Shown: positions 16,114 through 25,394, counted from the stretch's first letter. The stretch is 64,000 nucleotides of DNA from an uncultured Phycisphaerales bacterium (GCA_937868095.1 CALMLO010000066.1:1-64000); one strand, 5' to 3'. The notes: generated by a model from the letters alone, not told the origin. Translations and numbers: made by a program.

Positions 16114-17466
16114 ATGCCTTCGAAGTCATTTCTTTCATCGGGGGTTTTTACGATTCTGCTGCTCGGTTCGGCGGCGACGGGTGCGTGGCTGGGCTGGGTG
16201 GGCGGACCTCGAGCGGGAGCGGCTAAACCGCTGGGGGATATTTTTCTGAATCTGCTTTACTGCGGGGCTGTGCCGCTGGTCTTTTTCTCCATCAGTTCGG
16301 CGATTGCCGGTTCGGGAGGATTCGGACGGCTGCGGCGGATTGCGGTGCTGATGGTGATAATCTTTGCAGCCACCGGCTTGATTGCTTCCTGTCTGATGAT
16401 TGGGGCGGTGAAATTGTTTCATCCGGTTGGGGGGCTGACCCTTTCGATGGCCGCTCCGGAGGTGCCCGGGTCGGTTCGGATTATTGAGGTGCTTGCGGAG
16501 ACATTTACGGTATCCGAGTTCCCCAAACTATTCGAGCGTGAACATATTGCGGCATTGATTGTGTTTGCGGTTCTGACGGGTCTGGCGGCGCAGGCCGCCG
16601 GCAGCAAAGGGAGGGCCTTTCGGGCCTTTTTGGCGTCGGGGGCGGCGGTAACCGGTCGGCTGATTCGCCTGATTATGCTGTATGCGCCGGTGGGGCTGGC
16701 GGCGTATTTTGCCTATCTGGTGGGGGTGTTCGGGCCGCAGATGGGCGGCACCTACGGACGGGCGGTGCTGGTGTATTATCCGGTGTCGCTGCTGTACTTT
16801 GCCGTCGGCTTTTCTGTGTATGCGTATCTGGCCGGCGGGCGGGAAGGCCTTCGGCGATTCTGGATTCATATTTGGCCGGCTTCGCTGACGGCACTGGGGA
16901 CCGGCAGCAGTCTGGCGGCCCTGCCGGCTAATCTGGAGGCCGCCGGCAAGATTGGTGTGCCGGAGGATATTCGCAAACTGGTGCTGCCGCTGGGCGCTAC
17001 GATTCATATGGACGGCACGTGCATGGCGGCTATTCTGAAAATCGCCATTCTGTTTGCGCTGTTCGGCAAAGACTTTTCGGGGGTGGATGTGCTGGCCGGG
17101 GCAGCGGGAGCGGCCCTGCTGGCCGGAGTCGTGATGAGCGGGATTCCCGGCGGGGGATTTCTGGGGGAGATGCTGATTGTCTCGCTGTACGGGTTCGGGC
17201 CGGAGGCCCTTCCGGTGATTGCGCTGCTGGGCACGCTGGTTGATCCGCCGGCTACGATGGTCAATGCCTGCGGGGATACGGCGGCAGCGATGCTGATTGC
17301 CCGGCTGGTTGAAGGCAAACAGTGGCTCACCGCCGGCGGCAAAACGAAGGGCACCTTGAAGAGAACGGAACAAAAGCCGTCTGCTGTGCCAGATGCTTCG
17401 GCAGATGATGATGCGGCTGACGACGAGACAGAACCCCTTGCGGAGGAGCCGGAGTCGTCCGTTTGA
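16114..17466 (+). CDS. Dicarboxylate/amino acid:cation symporter (DAACS family)
   Basis: The 450-residue protein has about eight hydrophobic segments plus re-entrant loops. Family motifs include SLAALPANLEAA, LPLGATIHMDGTCM, the glycine-rich SGIPGGGFLGEM and DPPATMVNACGDTAAA near the C terminus, where the conserved Asp and Asn bind substrate and Na+. It should import acidic amino acids or C4-dicarboxylates. An acidic tail of about 40 residues after the last helix (residues 405-450) is unusual and shows no domain. AGGTAAGG lies just before the start. Confidence 0.88.
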   Translation: MPSKSFLSSGVFTILLLGSAATGAWLGWVGGPRAGAAKPLGDIFLNLLYCGAVPLVFFSISSAIAGSGGFGRLRRIAVLMVIIFAATGLIASCLMIGAVKLFHPVGGLTLSMAAPEVPGSVRIIEVLAETFTVSEFPKLFEREHIAALIVFAVLTGLAAQAAGSKGRAFRAFLASGAAVTGRLIRLIMLYAPVGLAAYFAYLVGVFGPQMGGTYGRAVLVYYPVSLLYFAVGFSVYAYLAGGREGLRRFWIHIWPASLTALGTGSSLAALPANLEAAGKIGVPEDIRKLVLPLGATIHMDGTCMAAILKIAILFALFGKDFSGVDVLAGAAGAALLAGVVMSGIPGGGFLGEMLIVSLYGFGPEALPVIALLGTLVDPPATMVNACGDTAAAMLIARLVEGKQWLTAGGKTKGTLKRTEQKPSAVPDASADDDAADDETEPLAEEPESSV

Positions 17467-17574
17467 GGGCGGCTGTTTTGATGTTTTGCCTGCTCTTCGA
17501 CTCTATCCTGACAACGGCTGACCTTGCAGAAAGGCCTGAAATGAGCCGCTTGTCTGCTGTCTTGCGGCGATGCC

Positions 17575-18924
17575 TTACCGGGTTTTCGACGGCCAATCTT
17601 GCTGTCGGGTTCCATTGTACGTTGTCAAAACATATTCAATGGACTGGGCCGACTGAGGCGGAAGCAGCAAAGTATATTTTACGGTGTCTTTGTCCACCTT
17701 TTCGAAGACTTTTTCGGCCTGCTCCAGATTTTTAATCGTCCAATAGGAGGTTGGGAAATTGCGTTTGATTTCAAGGCGGACCGGCAGATTTCGTGTGTTT
17801 TTGGCTTCGATTCGGAAGGTGCAGATTTCGTCCCAGCCGCTGATATTTCCTTCGTCATCAAAGCGGTAATTATCCGTCTTCATCTCCATCAGTTTGGGTT
17901 CCACCAGCACATCTTCGGCCTGGCCGAGGTTCAGTTCGACCTTCTGTCCGACGGGGATATATTTGAAGGCAGAGCCGCCCTCGTAGGCCAGATTTCCCTG
18001 TTTGCCGACGGTTCGATAAAGTTTCAATTGTCCGCCCGGGATGGGGGTCTGCCCCAATTGATGGTCGGCGTCGTTGACAAAAGAGAGGTAGTGAATGACG
18101 GAGGAGCCATACATTTCTTCTTCAAATTTGTAGAGATTGACTACGGGCACGGCGGCGGCCTGAAAGCTGGGCAGCTGTTTGGACCAGCCGGTGGGGATTG
18201 ATTCGGTCCCTTCGATGGTATAGAGGAAGTATTCGCTGAGGCCTTCTTTTCGAATTTCTTTGTGTGCGACGGATGCGGCCATGTCCATCGCCTTGTAAAT
18301 CCTTCCCGCGGATCGGGTGCGTTCCTGGAGCACCTGGGGCAGCATTGCGGCAATCTCCTCTCCGGGCCGGCCGTAAGGGAAGGCGCGGCGGGCCAGAGCG
18401 ACGATTTCATCGAGCAAATGAACCTGTCCGACAATGAGCCGCACCTGGGCATGGTCGTAATCCTCGCCGGACTGGTTGGTCAGGCGCACATAGCCCTCGA
18501 GGCGCATGGTCTGGCCGTCTTCGGCAAGGATGCCCGCATAAAAGGCCCGCCAGCGAAAGCCGCTGGTCAGATAGGTAATCTCGAAGGGCACACTGCCGGC
18601 AAGACGGCTTTGAATCGTCCAAAGGCCGAGATGAGATGCGTTCGGCGGATAGGACAAATCGGTGATGTCCACTTCCGCCGCGGAGGCCTTGGGGATGAGG
18701 GAAAGCGAGGTGGGGTCAATCAGCGTATCCGCCCAGGAGAACTGGAGCTGGTTGGTGCCTTCGCGAAGGGTCAAGGGCCGGCTGTCGCGGATGAGCGTAA
18801 GGTCGGCGGATTCATAAATGGTAATCTGCACTGCTTCGGAGGCCGGCAGCGTTACCAAATCGACCTTGGCGACCGCGGCGGCGGTAAGGATGCTGAGTAA
18901 AACCAAACCTGTGTATCGTTTCAT
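17575..18924 (-). CDS. Secreted DUF4139-like protein, paralogue 1
   Basis: The 449-residue protein has a signal peptide (MKRYTGLVLLSILTAAAVA) and a beta-rich body. The region around residues 120-165 (SGFRWRAFYAGIL followed by EGYVRLTNQSGEDYDHAQV) resembles DUF4139, in which an outer beta-sandwich with the pattern N-x-TGEDW is common. Function is unknown. The start at 18924 is chosen because AAGGAG is eight bases upstream. It follows paralogue 2 by 57 bp on the same strand; the two share the order of segments (PLYTLI/ADLTLI..RxLTL..G.NQ..FSW..T.IDP.S) and probably arose by duplication. Confidence 0.65.
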   Translation of the reverse strand: MKRYTGLVLLSILTAAAVAKVDLVTLPASEAVQITIYESADLTLIRDSRPLTLREGTNQLQFSWADTLIDPTSLSLIPKASAAEVDITDLSYPPNASHLGLWTIQSRLAGSVPFEITYLTSGFRWRAFYAGILAEDGQTMRLEGYVRLTNQSGEDYDHAQVRLIVGQVHLLDEIVALARRAFPYGRPGEEIAAMLPQVLQERTRSAGRIYKAMDMAASVAHKEIRKEGLSEYFLYTIEGTESIPTGWSKQLPSFQAAAVPVVNLYKFEEEMYGSSVIHYLSFVNDADHQLGQTPIPGGQLKLYRTVGKQGNLAYEGGSAFKYIPVGQKVELNLGQAEDVLVEPKLMEMKTDNYRFDDEGNISGWDEICTFRIEAKNTRNLPVRLEIKRNFPTSYWTIKNLEQAEKVFEKVDKDTVKYTLLLPPQSAQSIEYVLTTYNGTRQQDWPSKTR

Positions 18925-18981
18925 CGCTGACTCCTTATTGAGCAATCGATTTTGTGTTTTCAGGATTTTCCGCCGGCTTGT

Positions 18982-20127
18982 TCATGGCCTTATATTGCGC
19001 CGCTGATAGTGCATTTCCAATTCAACGGCGGCGGGCTTATCCCCTTTGCGCGGGGGCAGCGGAATCTCAAACTCGAGTGTCTCGGCATCCTTGCGTGTAT
19101 AGGGCAGACTGCACGAGTTCATCTCCCACTGGCCGCCGATATGTTCAATCAGGGTCAGGACGGCCGGGGTGTCTTTGAAGTTTTCGATTTTGGCTGTGAG
19201 GATTTCATCGGTGTCGTAAAGGACAATCTGTTCCTTGCGGTTGCGGCGGATATTGATTTGCTCTTCTTTCATTTTTCGCTGGGTAACGACGATATCGCGG
19301 CTGTCGCCGATGGTTAATTCGGCCTTCCGGCCGACCGGCAGCAGCGGGAGGATGTCCTCTCCGAGAAAGATGGTGCTGCCGCTGCCGTCATCCTGAAAGA
19401 GCCGCATCTTGCCGCCCCACAGGGGCGCTCGGCCCAGTCCGGCGGCCTGCTCGTTGACCAGCCGATAGAAGACGGGAATGCCGATGTTTTGCCCTTCCAG
19501 TTTCTCCGGGTCCCAGGGCTGGATGGCAGAATCCCACACCCAGACCTTCGTAATCGGCAGCGGGCCGGCCTGCATCAGGAGCAGCTGGCGTGTTTCGCCG
19601 CCGGCGATGGTGCGTTCAAAAGCGGCCTCGGCGCCAATCAGAATCCGGGCGTTGTCGAACTGCTCGCCGGAAAAATTGCGGACAATCAGATAGGCGGTCA
19701 GGTCGAGTTTCGTTTCGGCCTTGTCGGTGAGGGCCTTATAGGCGGCCAGGCGGTCAATCTGTCCGAGGAGATAACTGATGCGGACGCGCTCGGCCCAGTT
19801 ACCATCGGAGGCAATCTCCCAGACGAGGGCCGCCTCGCCGGGCGGATAACTGACATTCAGGAGGCGTACGCCGTCGGGATGGTCCAGCGGCTGGAGGCGG
19901 ATTGAATCGGGGTCGATGGACACCGCCTGCCAGGAAAAATCGACCTGATTGAGCCCCTTGCTCAGGGTGAGGACGCGCTCCTCTTCAATCAGCGTATAGA
20001 GGGGATGGTCCATGCGGATATCGACGGCTTCCCGCTGGGGCAAGGCAGCCAGTTTGGTGCGGGCAAAGAGAGGCCCCGCGCCGGCCGCTACGGCGGCGGC
20101 CAGCAGAACCTGGAGGATTTGCTTCAT
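18982..20127 (-). CDS. Secreted DUF4139-like protein, paralogue 2
   Basis: The 381-residue protein has a signal peptide ending near GAGPLFA and then KLAALPQREAVDIR, GLNQVDFSWQAVSIDPDSI and LIVRNFSGEQFDNARILIG, parallel to paralogue 1 downstream. It lacks the block of about 70 residues that paralogue 1 carries after the conserved centre. The start is ATG 20127, seven bases after AGGAG. It lies 21 bp after the serpin stop, so serpin, paralogue 2 and paralogue 1 form a likely operon of secreted proteins. Confidence 0.65.
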   Translation of the reverse strand: MKQILQVLLAAAVAAGAGPLFARTKLAALPQREAVDIRMDHPLYTLIEEERVLTLSKGLNQVDFSWQAVSIDPDSIRLQPLDHPDGVRLLNVSYPPGEAALVWEIASDGNWAERVRISYLLGQIDRLAAYKALTDKAETKLDLTAYLIVRNFSGEQFDNARILIGAEAAFERTIAGGETRQLLLMQAGPLPITKVWVWDSAIQPWDPEKLEGQNIGIPVFYRLVNEQAAGLGRAPLWGGKMRLFQDDGSGSTIFLGEDILPLLPVGRKAELTIGDSRDIVVTQRKMKEEQINIRRNRKEQIVLYDTDEILTAKIENFKDTPAVLTLIEHIGGQWEMNSCSLPYTRKDAETLEFEIPLPPRKGDKPAAVELEMHYQRRNIRP

Positions 20128-20148
20128 GGTCAATCTCCTGATAAAGAA

Positions 20149-21441
20149 TTAGTCTTTTGTCGGGTCGGTCACTCTGCCGAAAAACAAGGGGGCGCCGGTG
20201 GGCTTATCCTGAATCAAAAAGAGAAAAGGCCTGTCCACCCGAAATATCGGCGGCGGCTCGGCGACCGAAACCAGTTTCATCACTGCACCGGTGGCGGCGG
20301 CGGCTTCGGTGCCTTCTTCATCCACCTGGATAAAGGCCTTGTGAACTACATCGGAAATAAAGAAATCTTTGCCGCCGGTAATGGCGGAAAAATCGGCCGC
20401 GGCTGTAAACGCGCTGGACAATCCGAGCGATGCAAGGGCTTGTTTTAATTCGCACGCATAGGTCATGGTAAAGCGCGGCAGATGAACCTCAACCTCCTGC
20501 GGACGAAGAACTGCCAGCCATTCGGAGAGGGTTTTCGGGTTTAAGGCGTGTTCCAGCCGATATAATTCGGGGTCGTTGGGCAGCAGAATCACCATTCGCA
20601 GGTCGCCGCAGAGATACGGCAGTTCGAGTATCTGACAAATATCATTTTTCTGATATCCAAAAATACCTTTGCGGGTCATCATCTGAACTTCGACCTTGTG
20701 GTATTCCGTTTGGGGCCGGCCGTCGCGGAAGGTATAGACAGAGACAATAAAGCGATCCGGATGGGTGGCTTCTGCGTCGAAAGGCAATGCCCATTTGCCT
20801 TTGAAATAGACGGCGTTGGTAACCACCAGTCGGGTAAGGGCATCGAGTGCTCCTTCGTCAATCAGGTTCTGGATGCGGTCATGGGTCTGGGTCTGAACCC
20901 AGGAATTGATCAGTTGGCAGGCAGCGGCGGGGTTTTTGGCAAAATCGACCTGCTGGAGATGGGCTGAATAGAAGCGGCTGACTTGCTGAAGAAAAGAATC
21001 CTGCACGGCCGCCTTTTTGTCCATCCAGAGTGCGTTGACGGAAGTCAGGTCGCAGTCGCCCAGGCGTCCCTGCTCGTTGAGCCGTTTTTCCAGGCGGCCC
21101 ATAGCGTCGTGAAATGATTCCTGCGGCGTCCAGAAATGCAGGGCATCGCAAAACTGGGTTTCAGTTTGGCCTTGCGAGCCAGCATAGACGATGGCCATGG
21201 CCGTCGAAATGCTCGAAGGGGAAAAGAAGATATTTTCGATGGGCTTTTGAGGATGGGGCAGGTTGGCGAGAAAGCCGTACAAATCCATCGCAAAAGCCGT
21301 CTGCGCATCCGCCGCACGGGCAAGAACGACCTTTTCCTCGTCTGACAACGGCTGTTCTGCGGCACGGCCGGCCGCACAAAGCACCGCAAGGGTTCCCAGA
21401 GACAAACACGCGGCCCGTCTGGTGATTTTCAGCATATCCAT
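20149..21441 (-). CDS. Secreted serpin (serine protease inhibitor)
   Basis: The 430-residue protein has a signal peptide (residues 1-28) and a full serpin fold: NIFFSPSSISTAMAIVYAGS, INSWVQTQTHDRI, LVVTNAVYFKGKWALPF, and FRVDRPFLFLIQD before FFGRVTDP. The reactive-loop hinge EEGTEAAAAT (from residue 375) fits inhibitory serpins, which need small residues there for loop insertion. Counting from the hinge gives P1-P1' as Val391-Ser392, pointing to elastase-like proteases. Such proteins may protect the cell surface from foreign proteases. It heads the likely operon with the two DUF4139-like genes. Confidence 0.9.
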   Translation of the reverse strand: MDMLKITRRAACLSLGTLAVLCAAGRAAEQPLSDEEKVVLARAADAQTAFAMDLYGFLANLPHPQKPIENIFFSPSSISTAMAIVYAGSQGQTETQFCDALHFWTPQESFHDAMGRLEKRLNEQGRLGDCDLTSVNALWMDKKAAVQDSFLQQVSRFYSAHLQQVDFAKNPAAACQLINSWVQTQTHDRIQNLIDEGALDALTRLVVTNAVYFKGKWALPFDAEATHPDRFIVSVYTFRDGRPQTEYHKVEVQMMTRKGIFGYQKNDICQILELPYLCGDLRMVILLPNDPELYRLEHALNPKTLSEWLAVLRPQEVEVHLPRFTMTYACELKQALASLGLSSAFTAAADFSAITGGKDFFISDVVHKAFIQVDEEGTEAAAATGAVMKLVSVAEPPPIFRVDRPFLFLIQDKPTGAPLFFGRVTDPTKD

Positions 21442-21565
21442 ACTCCGCTCCTATCGCTCCAGGGATAGATTGATTTTGCCAACGGCTCTAACCTATTAGA
21501 CACTATTCGCACTGCTAAGTTCACAAAAAAATAAAAATCCCCCTTTCCTGAAAAACGGCACGGCT

Positions 21566-22942
21566 TCAGAATGGGCGGCGGAATTTGGTGCTGATGATGC
21601 GGTCGAAACCAGCGCGCAAGGTCATCCGCGGATCGAAAAAGAACCGCTCGATAGTGCTGAGTTTGGTCTGAGGGGGCGCATCCTCCGGCAGCATCTGGAA
21701 CAGAAGTACCGGGACAGTCCGCAAAATCGTACTGAACAGAAAAATGCTGTGAAGCTGGCTGCTGCTGAAAGTCGGCAGCATCGGCCCCACCCAGCCGCCC
21801 AGCGTCGTGCCCAGAAAGATAAAAACAGAGGAGATAAAGTTCAGATAAGAAAGACCGCTCAGGCGGCTCTGATGAGGCAGGGAATTGATGGAATAGTTAA
21901 AACTGGTCAGGGTCAGCCCGCCCCAGGATAAGCCGGAGAGCACCTGCACACCCATCAAAATCCAATAGTTGTGGGTGAGAATCCAGACGAGCGGCAGGCC
22001 GAAAACAATGGTAACCTGAAGACGCATCGGGCGCACATACCCAATGCGATCGCAGATTCGCCCCCACAGCGGCATCGACAGCAGGGTAACCAGCGTCGGC
22101 ATCTGGCTCAGGCAGGTATAGCGGATGTAGGACAGTTTCATTTCGTTCAGCATATAAAGGGTAAAAAACGGGGAACTGAAGTTGTTGGCCAGTTGAATCA
22201 GCGAATAAGCCACAACAAAGTTGCCGAAGGAAGTGTGGAAAATCTGGCGGCAAAAATCCCCGAACAGCCCTGGGCGGAGACTTTCCTGGCGGAGGGTGGT
22301 CGGTTCGTGATGGCGGAAAAAAAGAAATGAACTGACGGTGCGGGCCAGGCCGCCTGTCGTCCAAACGCAGGCAAAAATCAGCAGTGTTTTGCCGGTGCTG
22401 GTGTCCAGACAATAGCCGGCAATGACGGAAGCGGCCAGTTGGGAAAGTGTGAGCAGACGGTTGCGATTGCCGAAATAGGTGCCGCGGCGACGCCGGGGGA
22501 CAATATGCCCCATCCAGTCCGCCCAGATGCCTGAGCCGAACCCCATCGCCGCCGCGCTGACGGCCATCACAGCCATGGCCGCCCAGACACAGACAGGCCC
22601 CCGCAAGTAAATCACCAGGGCCAGCGGGAAAAAACTCAGCCCGTGCAGAAAGGTGCTCCAGAACAGGGCGGGCTTATAATAGCGGGGATTCTGAATCCAG
22701 TGAGGCACGCGGAGCTGAATGAGGCCGGTCATCAGAGCCGGCAGCCCTGAACCGATGCCGATTTCAAACTTCGTCGCCCCCAGGGCATTTAAAAAAGGGA
22801 CATAGAAGGTCTGCTGCAGGCCGATTGCAATCATCGCCAGCAGACCCTCGAGAATGGACAGACGCATCGTTTGCAGACGCCGTCTGCGGTCTAAAACTTT
22901 ATCCTGCAAGGAAGAGGTATTCATCTTTGTGTATTTCGGCAA
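21566..22942 (-). CDS. Major facilitator superfamily transporter
   Basis: The 458-residue protein has about eleven or twelve hydrophobic segments. An early loop carries the basic run PRRRRGTYFGNRNRL, in the place of the usual MFS loop 2-3 motif, and GRICDRIGYVRPMRL in the second half resembles the same motif repeated. Closely related MFS proteins of unknown substrate are common in Planctomycetota near carbohydrate genes. Substrate cannot be named. The first Met (22942) or MNTSS (22924) may be the start. Confidence 0.75.
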   Translation of the reverse strand: MPKYTKMNTSSLQDKVLDRRRRLQTMRLSILEGLLAMIAIGLQQTFYVPFLNALGATKFEIGIGSGLPALMTGLIQLRVPHWIQNPRYYKPALFWSTFLHGLSFFPLALVIYLRGPVCVWAAMAVMAVSAAAMGFGSGIWADWMGHIVPRRRRGTYFGNRNRLLTLSQLAASVIAGYCLDTSTGKTLLIFACVWTTGGLARTVSSFLFFRHHEPTTLRQESLRPGLFGDFCRQIFHTSFGNFVVAYSLIQLANNFSSPFFTLYMLNEMKLSYIRYTCLSQMPTLVTLLSMPLWGRICDRIGYVRPMRLQVTIVFGLPLVWILTHNYWILMGVQVLSGLSWGGLTLTSFNYSINSLPHQSRLSGLSYLNFISSVFIFLGTTLGGWVGPMLPTFSSSQLHSIFLFSTILRTVPVLLFQMLPEDAPPQTKLSTIERFFFDPRMTLRAGFDRIISTKFRRPF

Positions 22943-23085
22943 ATGGAGAAGGAACGATTATAGATACGGCGTTTAGAGAACTCAAGCATCTCTTTTTTTC
23001 CTCTCTATTCCCAAAAAACCTTGTCAAAAGCGGGAAAATCAGATAAAAAGAGCTTTAACGAGACCTAAAATTAAGGAGACTTCCG

Positions 23086-23250
23086 ATGAATTTGGTGAAA
23101 ATCATTCTGGCTATTTTTCTTCCGCCGGTGGCGGCTTTTTTGCAGGTTGGGTTGGGACTGCATTTTTGGCTCAATATTGTTTTGACTTGCTTGGGGGGCC
23201 TGCCGGGGATGATTCACGCCCTTTGGCTGGTTGTCTCGAAAAAATCATAG
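23086..23250 (+). CDS. YqaE/Pmp3-family small membrane protein (UPF0057)
   Basis: This 54-residue protein reads MNLVKIILAIFLPPVAAF at its start and LNIVLTCLGGLPGMIHALW in the second half, the typical two-helix pattern of the YqaE/Pmp3 family. Members sit in the inner membrane and are often stress-induced; the molecular role is unclear. AAGGAG lies ten bases before the ATG. Confidence 0.88.
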   Translation: MNLVKIILAIFLPPVAAFLQVGLGLHFWLNIVLTCLGGLPGMIHALWLVVSKKS

Positions 23251-23413
23251 TGTTCGCGGCTGTCTTTCGGTGAAAACAGCCAAATTGGGGGGAATAGAGC
23301 GGCTGTGATTGGGAGCGGCGGGAAATAATTTTTTCTCTTGCGTGGCTTGGCGGCTGCCGATACATTGTCTTCTTTGCAACGCCGAAATAAGAAAACCGAA
23401 AGGGGTCGGAATT

Positions 23414-23668
23414 ATGGCGGGCTGCCCAAAGAAGGATGTGTGTTCTCTATTGACAGATAAAACATTTCAAAAAATGCCGGGTCTTCTGCAGCGGTTTCGG
23501 AAAAACTTCTGCGAGGGAGATTTCGCTCTGTGTGCGCGCTACAAGGTAGCCGCTGCCTGTGCTGATGATGTCGTGCCGGAATCTATGCTTCCTACGCAGA
23601 TTGACTGGGCTCAGCAGATTATTCAGGAGGAAAAACCGGTGAAGGATGCTTCCTCCGAGTCCTGCTGA
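23414..23668 (+). CDS. Four-cysteine mini-protein, paralogue 1
   Basis: The 84-residue protein carries Cys4, Cys10, Cys33 and Cys40 in the pattern C-x5-C-x22-C-x6-C, with CARYKVAAA after the last one and then VPESMLPTQIDWAQQII. Two close relatives lie within 2 kb (23876 and 25105). The four conserved cysteines suggest a metal or iron-sulfur site; this is inference. Similar short proteins occur in anaerobes, but I know no function for them. AAAGGGG precedes the ATG. Confidence 0.65.
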   Translation: MAGCPKKDVCSLLTDKTFQKMPGLLQRFRKNFCEGDFALCARYKVAAACADDVVPESMLPTQIDWAQQIIQEEKPVKDASSESC

Positions 23669-23704
23669 CTTTGGGGGAACGGCTTCGTTGTCAAGGCGGC
23701 TGCG

Positions 23705-23730
23705 TCAGCCGGCGTCCTGCTGCCGGCTGA
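23705..23730. repeat. Hairpin after mini-protein 1
   Basis: TCAGCCGGC (23705-23713) and GCCGGCTGA (23722-23730) form a 9-bp perfect stem with an 8-base loop. There is no T-tract, so termination would have to be factor-assisted. Confidence 0.45.
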
Positions 23731-23875
23731 GAGCGGGCTAAGGAGAGGGGTTTGGGTCTGCGGCGGCGGGCGGGGCAGCGCTGTCATTCCAGAAAAAAAA
23801 CAAAAGACGCTTTGCGTGTCTGCTTTTCATTTGGTAAAATAAGCCCAACCGAGAACCTTATAAGGAACCGGGCTT

Positions 23876-24124
23876 ATGGAAACCTGCAAATTTCTTCAGG
23901 GCTGCACCTTCTTCAACGACCCTTCCGTCCAGAGTTTTCAGGCACTTTTTGATCAACTTAAGGCCGACTACTGCTGCGGGCATTTCGAGGATTGCGCTCG
24001 GTATCAGATTGCCAGCCGGCTCGGACAGGAACAGGTTCCAAGCACCATGCTGCCCACTCAACTGCAATGGGCAGAGATGATTTTGCGCCGCTATACAGAC
24101 CAGTCTTCCAATAAGCCGCACTAA
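23876..24124 (+). CDS. Four-cysteine mini-protein, paralogue 2
   Basis: The 82-residue protein keeps Cys4, Cys10, Cys33 and Cys40 at the same positions as paralogue 1 and adds Cys34. It shares CTFFND, YCCGHFEDCARYQIA and the VPSTMLPTQLQWAEMI block. AAGGAA lies nine bases before the ATG. Its stop overlaps by 4 bp the end of the convergent acetyltransferase gene, which would make the mRNAs complementary at their 3' ends. Confidence 0.65.
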   Translation: METCKFLQGCTFFNDPSVQSFQALFDQLKADYCCGHFEDCARYQIASRLGQEQVPSTMLPTQLQWAEMILRRYTDQSSNKPH

Positions 24125-24906
24125 CCTGTCCGCACAAGTCCCTCGCGGAGGGGATAGCGCGGATTGAACCAGACATAGTAAGCCGGACAGGCATTCAGTC
24201 GGGAAAGAACAAATCGGGTACGTTCCAGTCCGCCAGGCATCTGTCTTCGACGTCCATAGGCGCCAAGGAAGCGGCGGAAGGCCTTTTCGAGGCGGCAGCG
24301 GCAGGACGCAGGCAGGTTTTCCATGCGTTTGTGGACTTCGGCTGCATCGTGCCAGAAGGTCGGGGGGATGCCGAGCGAGGTAAGTTCCGCCGAGAGCGAC
24401 TGGGCCTGCGGACGCGGGGGGATTTCGATGCGGCGCATTCCGGCCCGCTCAAAAAAATGCCCCCAGGCGCCCATGGCGGAGATGGTTTCGATCATAGGAA
24501 CATTCAGCAGCGGCATTGTCTGGGCCACCAGCCGGCCAGCCAGTCCCAATCCGCGAAAACGAGGGTCTATCACCACGCGGCTGATTCGGCGAACCAAACG
24601 ATTCAGCCGTATCAGACGGGCTTTTTTGTCACCGGCGCAGAAACAATCCCCCGCTGCCTGACAGCGGGGAGCACAATTCAAAAGCGGCATGGCATAGGTA
24701 ATAATCCCTACGAGAACAGAGCCGGAACGGTCGTGAAAGAGGGGTTTTCGGCTGATTTTCCACGCCGCCGCATAGGGCTGCCGACTTTGAGACCTATAAT
24801 GAAAGGCGCACATCCGCCCTACCTCTGCCCTGGAAGCGGTCTCTATGAAAAAGTCCTCAAAAAAATCCGTTCGTCGGTGTTGTTTTTCGTTCTTATCGGA
24901 CATCAT
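24121..24906 (-). CDS. GNAT-type acetyltransferase of the COG2401-associated kind
   Basis: The 261-residue protein has the acetyl-CoA-binding pattern ISRVVIDPRFRGLGLAGRLVAQTMP (R-x-x-G-x-G/A loop) followed by VPMIETISAMGAWGHFFERAGM. In COG2401 proteins a GNAT domain of this kind is fused or linked to an ABC-type ATPase. Here the ATPase is a separate broken gene about 0.5 kb upstream on the same strand, with a mini-protein gene on the other strand between them. The acceptor substrate is unknown. GGAG lies seven bases before the first ATG. The frame is intact. Confidence 0.7.
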   Translation of the reverse strand: MMSDKNEKQHRRTDFFEDFFIETASRAEVGRMCAFHYRSQSRQPYAAAWKISRKPLFHDRSGSVLVGIITYAMPLLNCAPRCQAAGDCFCAGDKKARLIRLNRLVRRISRVVIDPRFRGLGLAGRLVAQTMPLLNVPMIETISAMGAWGHFFERAGMRRIEIPPRPQAQSLSAELTSLGIPPTFWHDAAEVHKRMENLPASCRCRLEKAFRRFLGAYGRRRQMPGGLERTRFVLSRLNACPAYYVWFNPRYPLREGLVRTG

Positions 24907-25104
24907 ATTATTTCTCCAAAAAATTCCGAAAAAATAATCCGTTCTCCCCTTATTGACGATAAGTCAATGTACTGATTGGCAAATAGGTAGAAGTACTTAC
25001 TGGCATAATACAAGATTGGGGTTTTATCCCAGGGCATTGAGTGTTCTTTCGCTGTGCGGAAGAGATGGAAACTGTGGAAGAAGATAGAGAAGGAATCGAG
25101 AGCA

Positions 25105-25365
25105 ATGCAGCAGCGATGTCCATTTTTTGAGCAATGTACTTTTCAGATTCAAAATCATGCGAATATGCCGAAACTGAAGAACATGTTTCGGGTACAGTAC
25201 TGTTTTGAATCTTTTGAACAATGTGCACGTTATCAGCTTGGTTTATCGGTCGGCTGTCAGCGAGTCCCGGACTTTATGCTTCCGACCCAGAATGAATGGG
25301 CCCAGCAGATTATTCAGGACGTCAAGGCCGAAACAGGGCGGCGTCCGATAAGCCAAACCTCCTGA
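25105..25365 (+). CDS. Four-cysteine mini-protein, paralogue 3
   Basis: The 86-residue protein has Cys5, Cys11, Cys33 and Cys40 (C-x5-C-x21-C-x6-C), with CPFFEQCTFQ, MPKLKNMF, YCFESFEQCARYQLG and VPDFMLPTQNEWAQQII. The ML-PTQ-x-x-WA-x-x-I block is shared by all three paralogues and may be a docking surface. AAGGA lies ten bases upstream of the ATG. The gene sits between the acetyltransferase and ABC ATPase genes, on the opposite strand, and ends in its own terminator. Confidence 0.65.
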   Translation: MQQRCPFFEQCTFQIQNHANMPKLKNMFRVQYCFESFEQCARYQLGLSVGCQRVPDFMLPTQNEWAQQIIQDVKAETGRRPISQTS

Positions 25366-25394
25366 ACATTTCTTTCAGCCCTCGCCTGCGTATC

